51,037 nucleotides of DNA, taken from IMG/VR virus record IMGVR_UViG_3300034064_001158, positions 1-51,037 of that record. One strand, written 5' to 3'. Source of the stretch: a virus. Shown here piece by piece: positions 39,487 through 47,470 of this stretch. Below the pieces are notes generated by a model. It searched no databases. It was not told the origin of the DNA and was given only the letters and a program-made list of their open reading frames with translations. The translations under genes and the position numbers were made by a program. Position 1 is the first letter of the stretch. Each line of letters opens with the position of its first letter.

Positions 39487-41498
39487 GCAAGTTCGAATAT
39501 ACCCTGTCCTCCGGTGACAAGTTTACTGTGCTAGGACCAGACAACGCCACGCAGGAACAGGCCGACTATGTGTTCTACCAACAGGTGGCGGCTGGCGCTC
39601 TGGTAGGCTATACGGCGGGCCAAACACTGGCAAGCACCACTAACGATACTACCACATTCCAGCTCAGTCGTCAAGAGCGAGGTACGGCGGGCGTTTCATC
39701 TGGCATCTCGACGGTTGTGAACAGCAAGGTTGACATCATCAACGGAATACTCAACTCGGTATACGGAGACGTGCCTCAGCGATTGCCAAGCAACCTGGCT
39801 AACACGATAGCAGAGAGCGAAACCTCCAAGGTGGACGTACCGGAGATTGTGGACGTCATTGATAGCCTGCCCATCATCTCCGGCATACCTAACTTAGCCG
39901 GCGAACCGATTCAGGACCCAGTTGACCAAGCCGATATTCTGGCAGCCAAAGGCGATAGCCTAGGACCACCGACAATAGGTCCGCTATCATCGTTCCAGAT
40001 TCAAAGCCTACTAGCACAGATCGTCAACCTTGTCAAGCAACCTTACTACGAAATTACACAGGACAAGGGAGTGGGCAAATACGGTTTCACCTGCTACCAA
40101 CTTGAGAAAGCAGGATACGTTAAGCCAGCAACCTCGGCTAGGTTCATTGACTCGACGCCCGACGAGTTCATTCCTGTGATGAATAGTCCTACAGTATGGA
40201 CAGGCAGAGAAGGAGTTAACAGCCTGGACAAGCTACTAGCCAACGAGGACCTACAGAACAGCATTCAGATAGACCTGATGGCGCAGGGTTACAAAGGACT
40301 AACGGCAGCTGGAGTCATCTCGAACGTTGCCGAACCTGCCTTCGAGGAAGATATAGGATGGGTGTATTCGGCATCGGGACTACAGCAGTCTGGGTTACAG
40401 CCTGCGACTGCATCGTCAAACGCAGGAGGCACACTCGGCATAGCAGGCTCGTTACTTACCGAACCAACGGTAGAATATTCAACCTTGACGTCAGGCGTAA
40501 CAGCTGCTGCAACCAGTAACACGGTCGACATCGAAGATCTGAACTACAACAACATGGTAACCGACGTCACCAACAGGGTGAACAGCGACATAGGAGCGTT
40601 ATTGGTCAACGCTGGCAAGTTTGGTCCAGAGATCACTGCGATATGGGCCAACTCGGGTGACACCAGCGTATTTAGCGATTTGGTAAATCTAGGAGTGAAC
40701 TCGGTCAACAACTCCAACATGTTCCTCAACAAACTGAGTGGTGCAAGCTCGCTACTGAACGGAGGCATAACCGCCAGTAACCCACTGTCACTGTCGACTC
40801 AGTACGATCTATCCAGCAAAAATAGCTCGCTGAACAACAACACCAACTTCGGTGCCGTTGGGTTATCTGGTATTTCAAAACAGGTGACGACCGCGCTAAA
40901 CAGTCAGGCAGTAAAAATAGCCAGTACCATGAACGCCTACGGAAAGGCATCTCAGTTCTCGATCAACTATACCAACCCTGTCAACTCACTAGGAGAGCTA
41001 ACCAGCTTGAACAACCTTAGCAAGCTGTCCTCTACTGCTACCAACCTAACGAATGTGTCGACGGGCCAGATAAATAACATACAGGCATTGGCATCCAACT
41101 CCCTGGCAGACATAGGCGCTGGCATTTCAAACCTGAACAACTTAGGAAACCTTGGCAACCTAGGGAATCTAGGCAGCATCGCAAGCATAGGCCGGCTGAG
41201 TGGACTCATGGGACAATTTGGTAGCCTTACGAACATCCTAGGAGGGTTCAGTAGACTTGGCAACCTATTTGGTGGCAACAACGCACTGGTATCGGGCACC
41301 AAGGTAGCAGCAGGATATAGCAACACCGTGAACAGACAGACGGTAGACGCAGCGGTGGTAAGAATCCTAGGCAATCCAAAAATACAGCCGCCAACCTTTG
41401 GATATCCATCGGCAAACAGTACAGGAAAAGGAAAGGACGTAAGTTCGGCCCAGAAAGCAATAGCGGAAAAAGGCGTGGTGCCCATTTACCGAGAATAG
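39483..41498 (+). CDS. Spike/hub-associated structural protein
   Basis: 671 residues, coupled to gp5 by an ATGA overlap. Residues 1-60 are a small alpha/beta domain (FEYTLSSGDKFTVLGPDNAT). Residues about 195-285 (GVGKYGFTCYQLEKAGYVKP, VWTGREGVNSLDKLLANEDL, IDLMAQGYKGLTAAGVIS) look like the helical module found in phage hub proteins and in muramidase or peptidoglycan-binding proteins. The second half is Ser/Asn/Leu-rich low complexity, including short GNLGNLG repeats near residue 555. It could be the tip or plug of the spike, or a peptidoglycan-binding partner. I cannot name a family. Confidence 0.6.
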   Translation: MSKFEYTLSSGDKFTVLGPDNATQEQADYVFYQQVAAGALVGYTAGQTLASTTNDTTTFQLSRQERGTAGVSSGISTVVNSKVDIINGILNSVYGDVPQRLPSNLANTIAESETSKVDVPEIVDVIDSLPIISGIPNLAGEPIQDPVDQADILAAKGDSLGPPTIGPLSSFQIQSLLAQIVNLVKQPYYEITQDKGVGKYGFTCYQLEKAGYVKPATSARFIDSTPDEFIPVMNSPTVWTGREGVNSLDKLLANEDLQNSIQIDLMAQGYKGLTAAGVISNVAEPAFEEDIGWVYSASGLQQSGLQPATASSNAGGTLGIAGSLLTEPTVEYSTLTSGVTAAATSNTVDIEDLNYNNMVTDVTNRVNSDIGALLVNAGKFGPEITAIWANSGDTSVFSDLVNLGVNSVNNSNMFLNKLSGASSLLNGGITASNPLSLSTQYDLSSKNSSLNNNTNFGAVGLSGISKQVTTALNSQAVKIASTMNAYGKASQFSINYTNPVNSLGELTSLNNLSKLSSTATNLTNVSTGQINNIQALASNSLADIGAGISNLNNLGNLGNLGNLGSIASIGRLSGLMGQFGSLTNILGGFSRLGNLFGGNNALVSGTKVAAGYSNTVNRQTVDAAVVRILGNPKIQPPTFGYPSANSTGKGKDVSSAQKAIAEKGVVPIYRE

Positions 41499-41531
41499 GA
41501 GATCAACGGATCACTTCCACCGAGATAACAC

Positions 41532-41906
41532 ATGACGACATTTATAGGGTTCAACACGCAAAACCAATACAAGAAATTCACGCTGGTCGACGACGAACTG
41601 GTAAAGCGCGATCTGCTAAACGCTTTCAACATTCGTCAAGGACAGTTGCCAGGTGTTCCTGAGTATGGCTCAACCATCATGGACAACCTGTTTGAAAACC
41701 AGACCCAGGAAACCGAGAGTATCATAGTAAACGAGGTGCAACGGATATGCGGCGGTGACCCTAGAATACTCGTCGACAGCATTCAGCTATTCCCGCAGCA
41801 AAATGGGATGCTCATCCAAATTGAGATAGCAATCGTTCCTTCTACGGTTTCAGAAATGCTAAACATCTTCTTCAATGGGGATACGAAACGTGCGAGCTAC
41901 ATCTGA
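41532..41906 (+). CDS. 25: Baseplate wedge protein, gp25-like
   Basis: 124 residues, close to T4 gp25 (132). The family pattern is clear: DLLNAFNIRQGQLPGVPEYG, STIMDNLFENQTQET and GDPRILVDSIQLFPQQNG. gp25 joins wedge and sheath-initiation structures and its relatives are part of all contractile injection systems. The start at 41532 follows a 33-base gap with only a weak SD (CGAG). Its stop overlaps the next start (TGATG). Confidence 0.92.
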   Translation: MTTFIGFNTQNQYKKFTLVDDELVKRDLLNAFNIRQGQLPGVPEYGSTIMDNLFENQTQETESIIVNEVQRICGGDPRILVDSIQLFPQQNGMLIQIEIAIVPSTVSEMLNIFFNGDTKRASYI

Positions 41907-42331
41907 TGAGAATAGATGAACTGTTTGACAAACCTGCGGCCATAAAATGGCAAACTGATCCTAACACGGCATATGCTCACTTTGAAGCGAACGGCAAGAA
42001 GTACACAGCGAAGGCGTACCTAAGCGATGACCTAACTTCGATGAACTTCGAGTTCTTCAATGAAAGTGCTCCTTCCAAGTCCTCGTCTGGGATCACAGGT
42101 ACAGGCGATCAACATACCGTGTTTGCTACCATCGTCGAGGTACTACGCACCCTGATAAAGGTTTATCCGATTGAAAACATTAGCTTCACAGCGAAAGAAC
42201 CTAGTCGCCAAAAACTATACAAGACTATGGTAAGAAAGTTATTGCCAGATTGGAAAGTAACCGAAAAGATCGATTCATGGAATGGACCAACATTCAACGC
42301 AACTAAACCAGGAGACGAAGATGAGAATTGA
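41906..42331 (+). CDS. Single-copy member of a repeated phage domain family
   Basis: 141 residues. It starts MRIDELFDKPAAIKW, followed by a strand-rich half and the motif ITGTGDQHTVFATIVEVLRT, then YPIENISFTAKEPSRQKLYK and LLPDWKV. The same domain occurs twice in the next gene. I know similar unnamed proteins (LFDKP start, EPSRxKLY motif) from aquatic phages. The fold looks like a small alpha/beta domain, perhaps with an acetyltransferase-like (GNAT) C-terminal half, since PSRQKLY resembles the end of GNAT cores; this is a guess. It is coupled to gp25. Confidence 0.6.
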   Translation: MRIDELFDKPAAIKWQTDPNTAYAHFEANGKKYTAKAYLSDDLTSMNFEFFNESAPSKSSSGITGTGDQHTVFATIVEVLRTLIKVYPIENISFTAKEPSRQKLYKTMVRKLLPDWKVTEKIDSWNGPTFNATKPGDEDEN

Positions 42332-43145
42332 TGAACTGTTTGACAAACCTGCTCCTGTTGAATGGGACTGGAAAACTGGAGCATATGGCGGAACTGCCAA
42401 GTTTGAGACAGGTGGAAAGAGGTTTGCTGCGAAATGGGGCCTATCGGAAAAAAATACTTGCTTAGACTTTGCCTTCTACAACGAGAGCGTGGACCCAACA
42501 AGAGCAACGAAGATAACAGGCACAGGTGACCAACATGCCGTCATATCCACAGTGATAGATATTGTCAAGACGCTGATGGCCAAATACCCTATAAATGAAA
42601 TCACATTCGTCGCAGATGAACCTAACCGTCAGAGGCTATACACTAGAGTTATGAAAACGGTTTTTCCAGACTGGAAAGGCGAGGAAGAGTTTCCTGGCGC
42701 TTTTCGATATACCAAACCTAGGATCAACGTCAGAGAAGTTTTCGACAAACCTGTTCCTATCGAGTGGGATTGGGATTATGACTGGGCCAACGAGATGCGG
42801 GCGAGTAGGGCAGAATTTGTAATTGATGGTAGATTATATCAAGCATATTGGGAATTAACTGAGAAAAGCACGAGAATGTTATTTGAATTTGCCGACATTA
42901 GTACCGAGGCAAACATGCACAAGATTACGGGAGTTGGGAATCAACACGCGGTGTTTGCGACTGTGGTGGAGATTTTAAGAACCATAATGAATAGTTATCC
43001 TATTGAAGTTATCGATTTCGCCGCAGATGAGCCTAGTAGACAGAAACTGTATATGCACTTGATACGTCGCTATCTACCAGGCTGGAAAGTATCGGAAAAG
43101 AATTTGAATGGAATGAGGGTTTATACAGTTACCAAGCCAGTTTAA
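42321..43145 (+). CDS. Two-domain tandem version of the same family
   Basis: 274 residues from ATG 42321 (SD GGAGA; an in-frame ATG at 42282 lies inside the previous gene). It begins MRIDELFDKPAPVEW, then ITGTGDQHAVISTVIDIVKT and EPNRQRLYTRVMKTVFPDWK. A second copy follows from residue about 135: REVFDKPVPIEWDW, ITGVGNQHAVFATVVEILRT, EPSRQKLYMHLIRRYLPGWK. It overlaps the previous gene by 10 bases and the converging gene 43142-43540 by 4. Together with its neighbour this is a three-domain tandem expansion. Function unknown. Confidence 0.6.
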   Translation: MRIDELFDKPAPVEWDWKTGAYGGTAKFETGGKRFAAKWGLSEKNTCLDFAFYNESVDPTRATKITGTGDQHAVISTVIDIVKTLMAKYPINEITFVADEPNRQRLYTRVMKTVFPDWKGEEEFPGAFRYTKPRINVREVFDKPVPIEWDWDYDWANEMRASRAEFVIDGRLYQAYWELTEKSTRMLFEFADISTEANMHKITGVGNQHAVFATVVEILRTIMNSYPIEVIDFAADEPSRQKLYMHLIRRYLPGWKVSEKNLNGMRVYTVTKPV

Positions 43146-43540
43146 GCGTTGGCAAGAACGTAGGGCTTGTTCCACTTACCGATGTTGATGTTGGTGTACC
43201 AACCCACGTGGAAGTAGTCTGATTGGATGTCGCTATGGTTAAAGTTGCCCTCGCCCATTGCGTCTCTTAGTTCGAGCAGAGCCTTTGCGGCGTCACCGGA
43301 GAAGTGGCGGTCAATGTAGTATTCATTCACTTGAATGTAGTCTTCAGCTTTATTTGAAGGACCATCGTACCAGCCAGTCGTGTTGAAGTTGTCAATGAAG
43401 TCTATTGACCCACCGCTGATAGTCAGCACCAATGTTGAATAGTGCCTCACGCTTAGGCTACCTTTCAGTTTATACCTCTTCAGGATGTTCTTGATCTTAG
43501 GAGCCAGTTTGTTTTTCAGTTCTTGGTTCATGTAGGCCAT
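43142..43540 (-). CDS. Early accessory protein, LPD29-like
   Basis: 132 residues from ATG 43540, 8 bases after the GGAG of the repeated leader. The sequence MNQELKNKLAPKIKNILKRY, LKGSLSVRHYSTLVLTISGG, NEYYIDRHFSGDAAKALLEL and NINIGKWNKPYV resembles a domain found in many phage and plasmid proteins that I believe is LPD29. That domain is associated with mobile-element accessory or anti-restriction-type proteins; its activity is not established. It is expressed from an early promoter and converges with the baseplate operon. Confidence 0.6.
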   Translation of the reverse strand: MAYMNQELKNKLAPKIKNILKRYKLKGSLSVRHYSTLVLTISGGSIDFIDNFNTTGWYDGPSNKAEDYIQVNEYYIDRHFSGDAAKALLELRDAMGEGNFNHSDIQSDYFHVGWYTNINIGKWNKPYVLANA

Positions 43541-43573
43541 TGTCTTTCTCCAGTTGTTTGTCTCTATGGGTGT

Positions 43574-43601
43574 AGTATAGCAAATGGTGAAAAAGTGTCA
43601 A
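43574..43601 (-). promoter_or_regulatory. Early promoter plus conserved leader
   Basis: Minus strand TTGACA (43601-43596), 16 bases, TATACT (43579-43574), then GACAAACAACTGGAG. The unit is nearly identical to that at 10252-10305 on the other strand, 33 kb away. Confidence 0.85.
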
Positions 43602-43629
43602 CCTCGAATGCAGAGATTTATCGAATTCT

Positions 43630-43848
43630 TTAATCCTCACTCCATGAATAAGCGTTACTCCCTTCTTGATAACCCTCATCGTAACCTTTATCGTAACCTT
43701 TATCGTAACCTTCCTCTAATGATTCTTTTTCACGGTAAGTAACCCAATCAGCAAATTGTTCATAACATATATTACCCTTAATTATTTCATTATAGAATTC
43801 CTTCAGATTCTTGTTGTCTTCTATTTCTTTGGTAGTATATCCGGTCAT
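43630..43848 (-). CDS. Small early protein with a GYDK repeat
   Basis: 72 residues from ATG 43848 after the shared TGGAG leader. The first 45 residues are helical (KNLKEFYNEIIKGNICYEQF, then ADWVTYREKE). A short tandem repeat follows: EGYDKGYDKGYDEGYQEG, encoded by near-perfect 12-base repeats that may change in number by slippage. Many phage small proteins carry such Gly-Tyr-charged stretches. Function unknown. Confidence 0.6.
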   Translation of the reverse strand: MTGYTTKEIEDNKNLKEFYNEIIKGNICYEQFADWVTYREKESLEEGYDKGYDKGYDEGYQEGSNAYSWSED

Positions 43849-43881
43849 CTTCTTTCTCCAGTTGTTTGTCTCTATGGGTGT

Positions 43882-43909
43882 AGTATAGCAAATGGTGAAA
43901 AAGTGTCAA
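43882..43909 (-). promoter_or_regulatory. Early promoter plus conserved leader
   Basis: Minus strand TTGACA (43909-43904), 16 bases, TATACT (43887-43882), then GACAAACAACTGGAG. The region from -35 to SD matches the copy at 43574-43601. Confidence 0.85.
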
Positions 43910-43917
43910 CTTTTATT

Positions 43918-44367
43918 TCATGCTTCTGGGTCAAGTTGGCAGAGATCTTTTGCGTACTTGATGAGCGCATCCTTTGTGGGCAAGAAGTCATAGCTCTCTT
44001 TGTCGGCAGGCCATATTTTGTTATGAAGTGTAATGTTGGGTTGTTGACCGATGCTCACTAGATATTTGATATCTTGGTTCCATTTTAGGTGGGCTTTTCG
44101 GTTGTCGTTAATCGAGTCGGTGATGGTATCGAAGAGAGTCAATGCTTCTTTTTTCGAGTAGATATTTTCTTTGCCGCTTATTGTGTTTGCAAAATACCCA
44201 CGGTCGAATTCCAGACTTTGATCGTAGTAGTACGTTGCTGCCTGACAAACCTGTGAGTTTTCCATCTGAACATCTTCGTGGAATGTAATGTCACCAAGTT
44301 CTTCTGCGTGTATGCCAGCACTGGCGATCACTGCGAGGCTTAGGATAAGTTTGGTGCTATTTTTCAT
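43918..44367 (-). CDS. Predicted secreted/periplasmic early protein
   Basis: 149 residues from ATG 44367, after the leader TGGAGCG. An in-frame TTG upstream would translate the promoter itself and is rejected. Residues 1-21 (MKNSTKLILSLAVIASAGIH, then AEE) are a signal peptide with a basic start, hydrophobic core and AxA-like end. The mature part is helical with two cysteines (Cys near 42 and 143) that could form a disulfide. A phage early protein sent to the periplasm suggests superinfection exclusion or an envelope change; no family is recognised. Confidence 0.65.
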   Translation of the reverse strand: MKNSTKLILSLAVIASAGIHAEELGDITFHEDVQMENSQVCQAATYYYDQSLEFDRGYFANTISGKENIYSKKEALTLFDTITDSINDNRKAHLKWNQDIKYLVSIGQQPNITLHNKIWPADKESYDFLPTKDALIKYAKDLCQLDPEA

Positions 44368-44399
44368 TTTTCGCTCCAGTTGTTTGTCTCTATGAGTGT

Positions 44400-44427
44400 A
44401 GTATAACAAATGGAGAACAAGTGTCAA
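44400..44427 (-). promoter_or_regulatory. Early promoter plus leader; -35 contains a stop codon
   Basis: Minus strand TTGACA (44427-44422), 16 bases, TATACT (44405-44400). The TGA in the -35 is the stop codon of the upstream repeat gene (44424-44426). Confidence 0.8.
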
Positions 44428-44930
44428 CTTTTTAATTCAATTCCATAACTTTTCAATGATGCGATCTCGGCTGCAGTGAACTTTTTCTTCTTGATTTTCT
44501 TTATGAATTCCTCTTTTGACATTTCTAGACCGTTTATACACCATCCTTTGGTACCATCTGCCCATTCGACAGCAGGCCCATCTTCTCGATGTCGTTTGTC
44601 GTTTACCAGCCAACTTTTGGCGCCACTAGGGTATTCAATAGCAGGTCCATCTGCTCGATGTCGCATGCCGTTTATATACCACCACTTGGTGCCATCTGCA
44701 TGTTCTGCTGCTGGGCCATCTTCTCGATGACGATCACCCTCTTGGTACCACTCTTTAGTGCCATCAGCATATTCAAGAGCAGGTCCATCTACTCTGTGAA
44801 GTTTGCTGTATAACCACCAGCTCTTGGCGCCATCTGGATATTCGACGGCTGGGCCATCTTCTCGATGAAGATCGCCGTTTAGGTACCAATATTTTACGCC
44901 ATCTCTTTCTTCAGTCTTATACCTACTCAT
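44424..44930 (-). CDS. HREDGPA-repeat protein 1 of the array (5 repeats)
   Basis: 168 residues. This is the last gene of a tandem family whose members share one plan: a short N-terminal strand, two to five 23-residue repeats with consensus WYxNGxxHREDGPAxExxDG, then a helical tail ending in FTAAEIASLKSYGIEL or similar. The repeat is like the MORN variant (MORN_2/YwqK) in length and in its NG...DG...W spacing; that match is an inference. This copy has five repeats, including HRVDGPALEY and HRADGPAIEY. Its C-terminus (ELKS) differs from the usual EV, because the stop lies within the next promoter. Function unknown. Confidence 0.75.
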   Translation of the reverse strand: MSRYKTEERDGVKYWYLNGDLHREDGPAVEYPDGAKSWWLYSKLHRVDGPALEYADGTKEWYQEGDRHREDGPAAEHADGTKWWYINGMRHRADGPAIEYPSGAKSWLVNDKRHREDGPAVEWADGTKGWCINGLEMSKEEFIKKIKKKKFTAAEIASLKSYGIELKS

Positions 44931-44931
44931 C

Positions 44932-45366
44932 TCATCCTACCTCAATTTCGTAACTTTTCAATGATGCGATCTCGGCTGCAGTGAACTTTTTCTTCTTGAT
45001 TTTCTTTATGAAATCCTCTTTTGACATTCTTAAACCGTTTAGGTACCATTGTTTGCTGCCATCAGGGATTTCAATAGCAGGTCCATCTTCGCGGTGTCGG
45101 ATGCCGTTTATATACCAGGACTTGAGGCCATCTGCAAATATTATAGCAGGTCCATCTTCGCGGTGTCGCATGCCGTTTATATACCACCACTTGGTGCCAT
45201 CTGATCGTTCAATAGCAGGTCCATCTTCTCGATGAAGTTTGCCGAATAGGTACCACGCCTTATGTCCTTCTGTGTGTTCTACCGCTGGGCCATCTTCTCG
45301 ATGAAGATCGCCGTTTAGGTACCAATATTTTACGCCATCTCTTTCTTCGGTAGTATATCCACTCAT
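44932..45366 (-). CDS. HREDGPA-repeat protein 2 (4 repeats)
   Basis: 144 residues, four repeats. The N-terminus (MSGYTTEERDGVKYWYLNGD) is identical to protein 3 and nearly so to protein 1, showing recent duplication or gene conversion. The third repeat is unusual (HREDGPAIIFADGLKSW). The tail is RMSKEDFIKKIKKKKF. One base separates it from the genes on both sides. Confidence 0.75.
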   Translation of the reverse strand: MSGYTTEERDGVKYWYLNGDLHREDGPAVEHTEGHKAWYLFGKLHREDGPAIERSDGTKWWYINGMRHREDGPAIIFADGLKSWYINGIRHREDGPAIEIPDGSKQWYLNGLRMSKEDFIKKIKKKKFTAAEIASLKSYEIEVG

Positions 45367-45367
45367 C

Positions 45368-45802
45368 TCATCCTACCTCGATGCCATAACTTTTCAAGGA
45401 TGCAATCTCGGCTGCAGTGAACTTTTTATTCCTGACTCTCCTGATGAAGTCTTCTTCCGTGAATCTTGTGTCGCTTATGAACCATTTATTGGTGCCATTA
45501 GAGATTTCAATAGCAGGTCCATCTTCTCGATGAAGATCGCCGTTTATATACCACACCTTTGTGCCATCTGCATGTTCGATTGCAGGTCCATCTTCGCGGT
45601 GTCGGATGCCGTTTAGATACCAGTACTTGGTGCCATCTGATCGTTCAATAGCAGGCCCATTTATTCGATGACGTTTGCCGTTTAGATACCACGCCTTGTG
45701 TCCATCTGCATGTTCTACGGCTGGACCATCTTCTCGGTGAAGATCGCCGTTTAGGTACCAATATTTTACGCCATCTCTTTCTTCGGTAGTATATCCACTC
45801 AT
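45368..45802 (-). CDS. HREDGPA-repeat protein 3 (4 repeats)
   Basis: 144 residues, four repeats, the second altered to HRINGPAIERSDG. The tail is more diverged than in its neighbours (FISDTRFTEEDFIRRVRNKK), while the N-terminal half is almost that of protein 2. The mosaic of shared and diverged parts points to recombination between array members. Confidence 0.75.
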   Translation of the reverse strand: MSGYTTEERDGVKYWYLNGDLHREDGPAVEHADGHKAWYLNGKRHRINGPAIERSDGTKYWYLNGIRHREDGPAIEHADGTKVWYINGDLHREDGPAIEISNGTNKWFISDTRFTEEDFIRRVRNKKFTAAEIASLKSYGIEVG

Positions 45803-45803
45803 C

Positions 45804-46169
45804 TCATCCTACCTCGATGCCGTAACTTTTTAACGATGCAATCTCGGCTGCAGTGAACTTTTTATTCTTGATTTTCGTTATGAATTCTTCTTTCGTCAAT
45901 TTGACGCCTTTTATATACCACCTCTTGGTGCCATTCGAGATTTCAACAGCAGGTCCATCTTCTCGATGAAGATCGCAGTTTATATACCATTGTTTACTGC
46001 CATTGAAGTATTCAACAGCAGGTCCATCCTCATGATGAAGTTTGCCCTTTATATACCAAAACTTGTCGCCATTTGAGAGTTCAACCGCTGGGCCATCTTC
46101 ACGATGAAGATCGCCGTTTAGACGCCAAAACTTGTTACCGTCGTGTTCCTCGAAAGTATATCCACTCAT
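45804..46169 (-). CDS. HREDGPA-repeat protein 4 (3 repeats), first gene after an internal promoter
   Basis: 121 residues from ATG 46169, which follows the leader TGGAGCGAAAA. An in-frame upstream TTG would translate the promoter and is rejected. Three repeats, one with HHEDGPAVEY. The N-terminus MSGYTFEEHDGNKFWRLNGD is related to proteins 2 and 3. It heads the promoter-proximal group 4-3-2-1. Confidence 0.75.
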   Translation of the reverse strand: MSGYTFEEHDGNKFWRLNGDLHREDGPAVELSNGDKFWYIKGKLHHEDGPAVEYFNGSKQWYINCDLHREDGPAVEISNGTKRWYIKGVKLTKEEFITKIKNKKFTAAEIASLKSYGIEVG

Positions 46170-46201
46170 TTTTCGCTCCAGTTGTTTGTCTCTATGAGTG
46201 T

Positions 46202-46229
46202 AGTATAACAAATGGAGAACAAGTGTCAA
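46202..46229 (-). promoter_or_regulatory. Early promoter plus leader inside the array
   Basis: Minus strand TTGACA (46229-46224), 16 bases, TATACT (46207-46202). As at 44400, the TGA of the -35 is the stop codon of the upstream repeat gene (46226-46228). Confidence 0.8.
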
Positions 46230-46594
46230 CCTTTTATTTCAATCCCGTAACTTTTCAAGGATGCAATCTCGGCTGCAGTGAACTTTTTCGTCTTTGATTT
46301 CTTCATGAATTTGTATTCTGGTACCTCGACACCGTTTATCCACCACGCCTTTCTACCGTTTGCGTACACAATAGCAGGGCCATCTTCTCTGTGACGTTTG
46401 CCGTTTACGAACCACTTCTTGGTACCATCAGTGTATTCGCAAGCTGGTCCATCTTCTCGATGACATTCTCCATTTACCCACCACTCAGTCGAGCCATCAT
46501 GAAATTCAATAGCAGGTCCATCTACTCGATGATGATCGTCGTGTAGATACCAAAATTTGGAGTTTCCTATTTTACAAATCTTATATTCATCCAT
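46226..46594 (-). CDS. HREDGPA-repeat protein 5 (3 repeats)
   Basis: 122 residues, three repeats (HRVDGPAIEF, HREDGPACEY, HREDGPAIVY). The N-terminus MDEYKICKIGNSKFWYLHDD is unlike the other members. The tail starts VPEYKFMKKSKTKKF, and the last residues are EIKG because the stop is built into the promoter that follows. Confidence 0.75.
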   Translation of the reverse strand: MDEYKICKIGNSKFWYLHDDHHRVDGPAIEFHDGSTEWWVNGECHREDGPACEYTDGTKKWFVNGKRHREDGPAIVYANGRKAWWINGVEVPEYKFMKKSKTKKFTAAEIASLKSYGIEIKG

Positions 46595-46595
46595 C

Positions 46596-47030
46596 TCAAT
46601 CTACCTCGATGCCATAACTCTTCAATGATGCAATCTCAGATGCAGTGAACTTTTTCTTCTCGTTTTTCTTTATGAATTCTTCTTTTGTCATTTGCAGACC
46701 GTTTATCCACCACGACACTATGCCAGTGTCTCGTTCATCCGCTGGCCCATCTTCTCTGTGGAGTAGGCCTCCTGTGTACCAAAATTTGATGCCTTGATAA
46801 AAACACGCAGGGCCGTCTTCTCGATGTCGAATGCCGTGACGATACCAAAACTTGTTGCCATTGGCAAATTCAACTGCTGGACCATCTTCTCGATGACGTT
46901 TGTCATTTATATACCACATCTTGGTGCCATTAGGGTATTCAATAGCAGGTCCATCTTCTCGATGTAGTTGCCCGTTTAGGTACCATCTCTTGGTGTCATC
47001 ATCGCCATGTGCAAGGGTAGATTTATTCAT
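46596..47030 (-). CDS. HREDGPA-repeat protein 6 (4 repeats)
   Basis: 144 residues from ATG 47030, one base after the stop of protein 7; a longer in-frame start would lie inside that gene. Four repeats, with a shortened third (HREDGPACFYQGIKFW) and an aberrant fourth (HREDGPADERDTGIVSW). The N-terminus MNKSTLAHGDDDTKRWYLNG is shared with protein 11. Confidence 0.75.
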   Translation of the reverse strand: MNKSTLAHGDDDTKRWYLNGQLHREDGPAIEYPNGTKMWYINDKRHREDGPAVEFANGNKFWYRHGIRHREDGPACFYQGIKFWYTGGLLHREDGPADERDTGIVSWWINGLQMTKEEFIKKNEKKKFTASEIASLKSYGIEVD

Positions 47031-47031
47031 C

Positions 47032-47469
47032 TCAACTGTCAACCTCAATATCATAACGCTGTAATGATGCAATCTCGTCTGCAGTGAACTTTTTCTTCTT
47101 GGTTCTCTTTATGAATTCCTCTTTTGTCAACATTGCGTCATTTATCCACCAAAACTTGGCACCATCTACATATTCTACTGCTGGTCCATCTTCTCTGTGA
47201 AATTTGCCATTGACCCAAAACTCCGTGGTGCTGCCAGGACGCCTAAACGCAGGTCCATCTTCCCGATGAAGTTTGCCACGTAACCACCATTCCGAGGTGC
47301 CATCTGGTCGTTCAATAGCAGGTCCGTCCTCTCGATGAAGCTCGTCGTTTTGAAGCCAAAACAGGCTGCCATCAGGGCATTCTCTAGCAGGTCCATCTTC
47401 ACGATGAAGTTTACCTAATAGATACCACTCTTTGGTGCCATTTGCATGTACGAATATACCATCTTTCAT
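47032..47469 (-). CDS. HREDGPA-repeat protein 7 (4 repeats)
   Basis: 145 residues from ATG 47469 (MKDGIFVHANGTKEWYLLGK). Four repeats, including HREDGPARECPDG and HREDGPAFRRPGS. The tail reads LTKEEFIKRTKKKKFTADEI and ends SLQRYDIEVDS, the most diverged version of the usual ending. A promoter-like TTGACA-17-TATATT (47481-47453) straddles its start. Confidence 0.75.
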   Translation of the reverse strand: MKDGIFVHANGTKEWYLLGKLHREDGPARECPDGSLFWLQNDELHREDGPAIERPDGTSEWWLRGKLHREDGPAFRRPGSTTEFWVNGKFHREDGPAVEYVDGAKFWWINDAMLTKEEFIKRTKKKKFTADEIASLQRYDIEVDS

Positions 47470-47470
47470 A

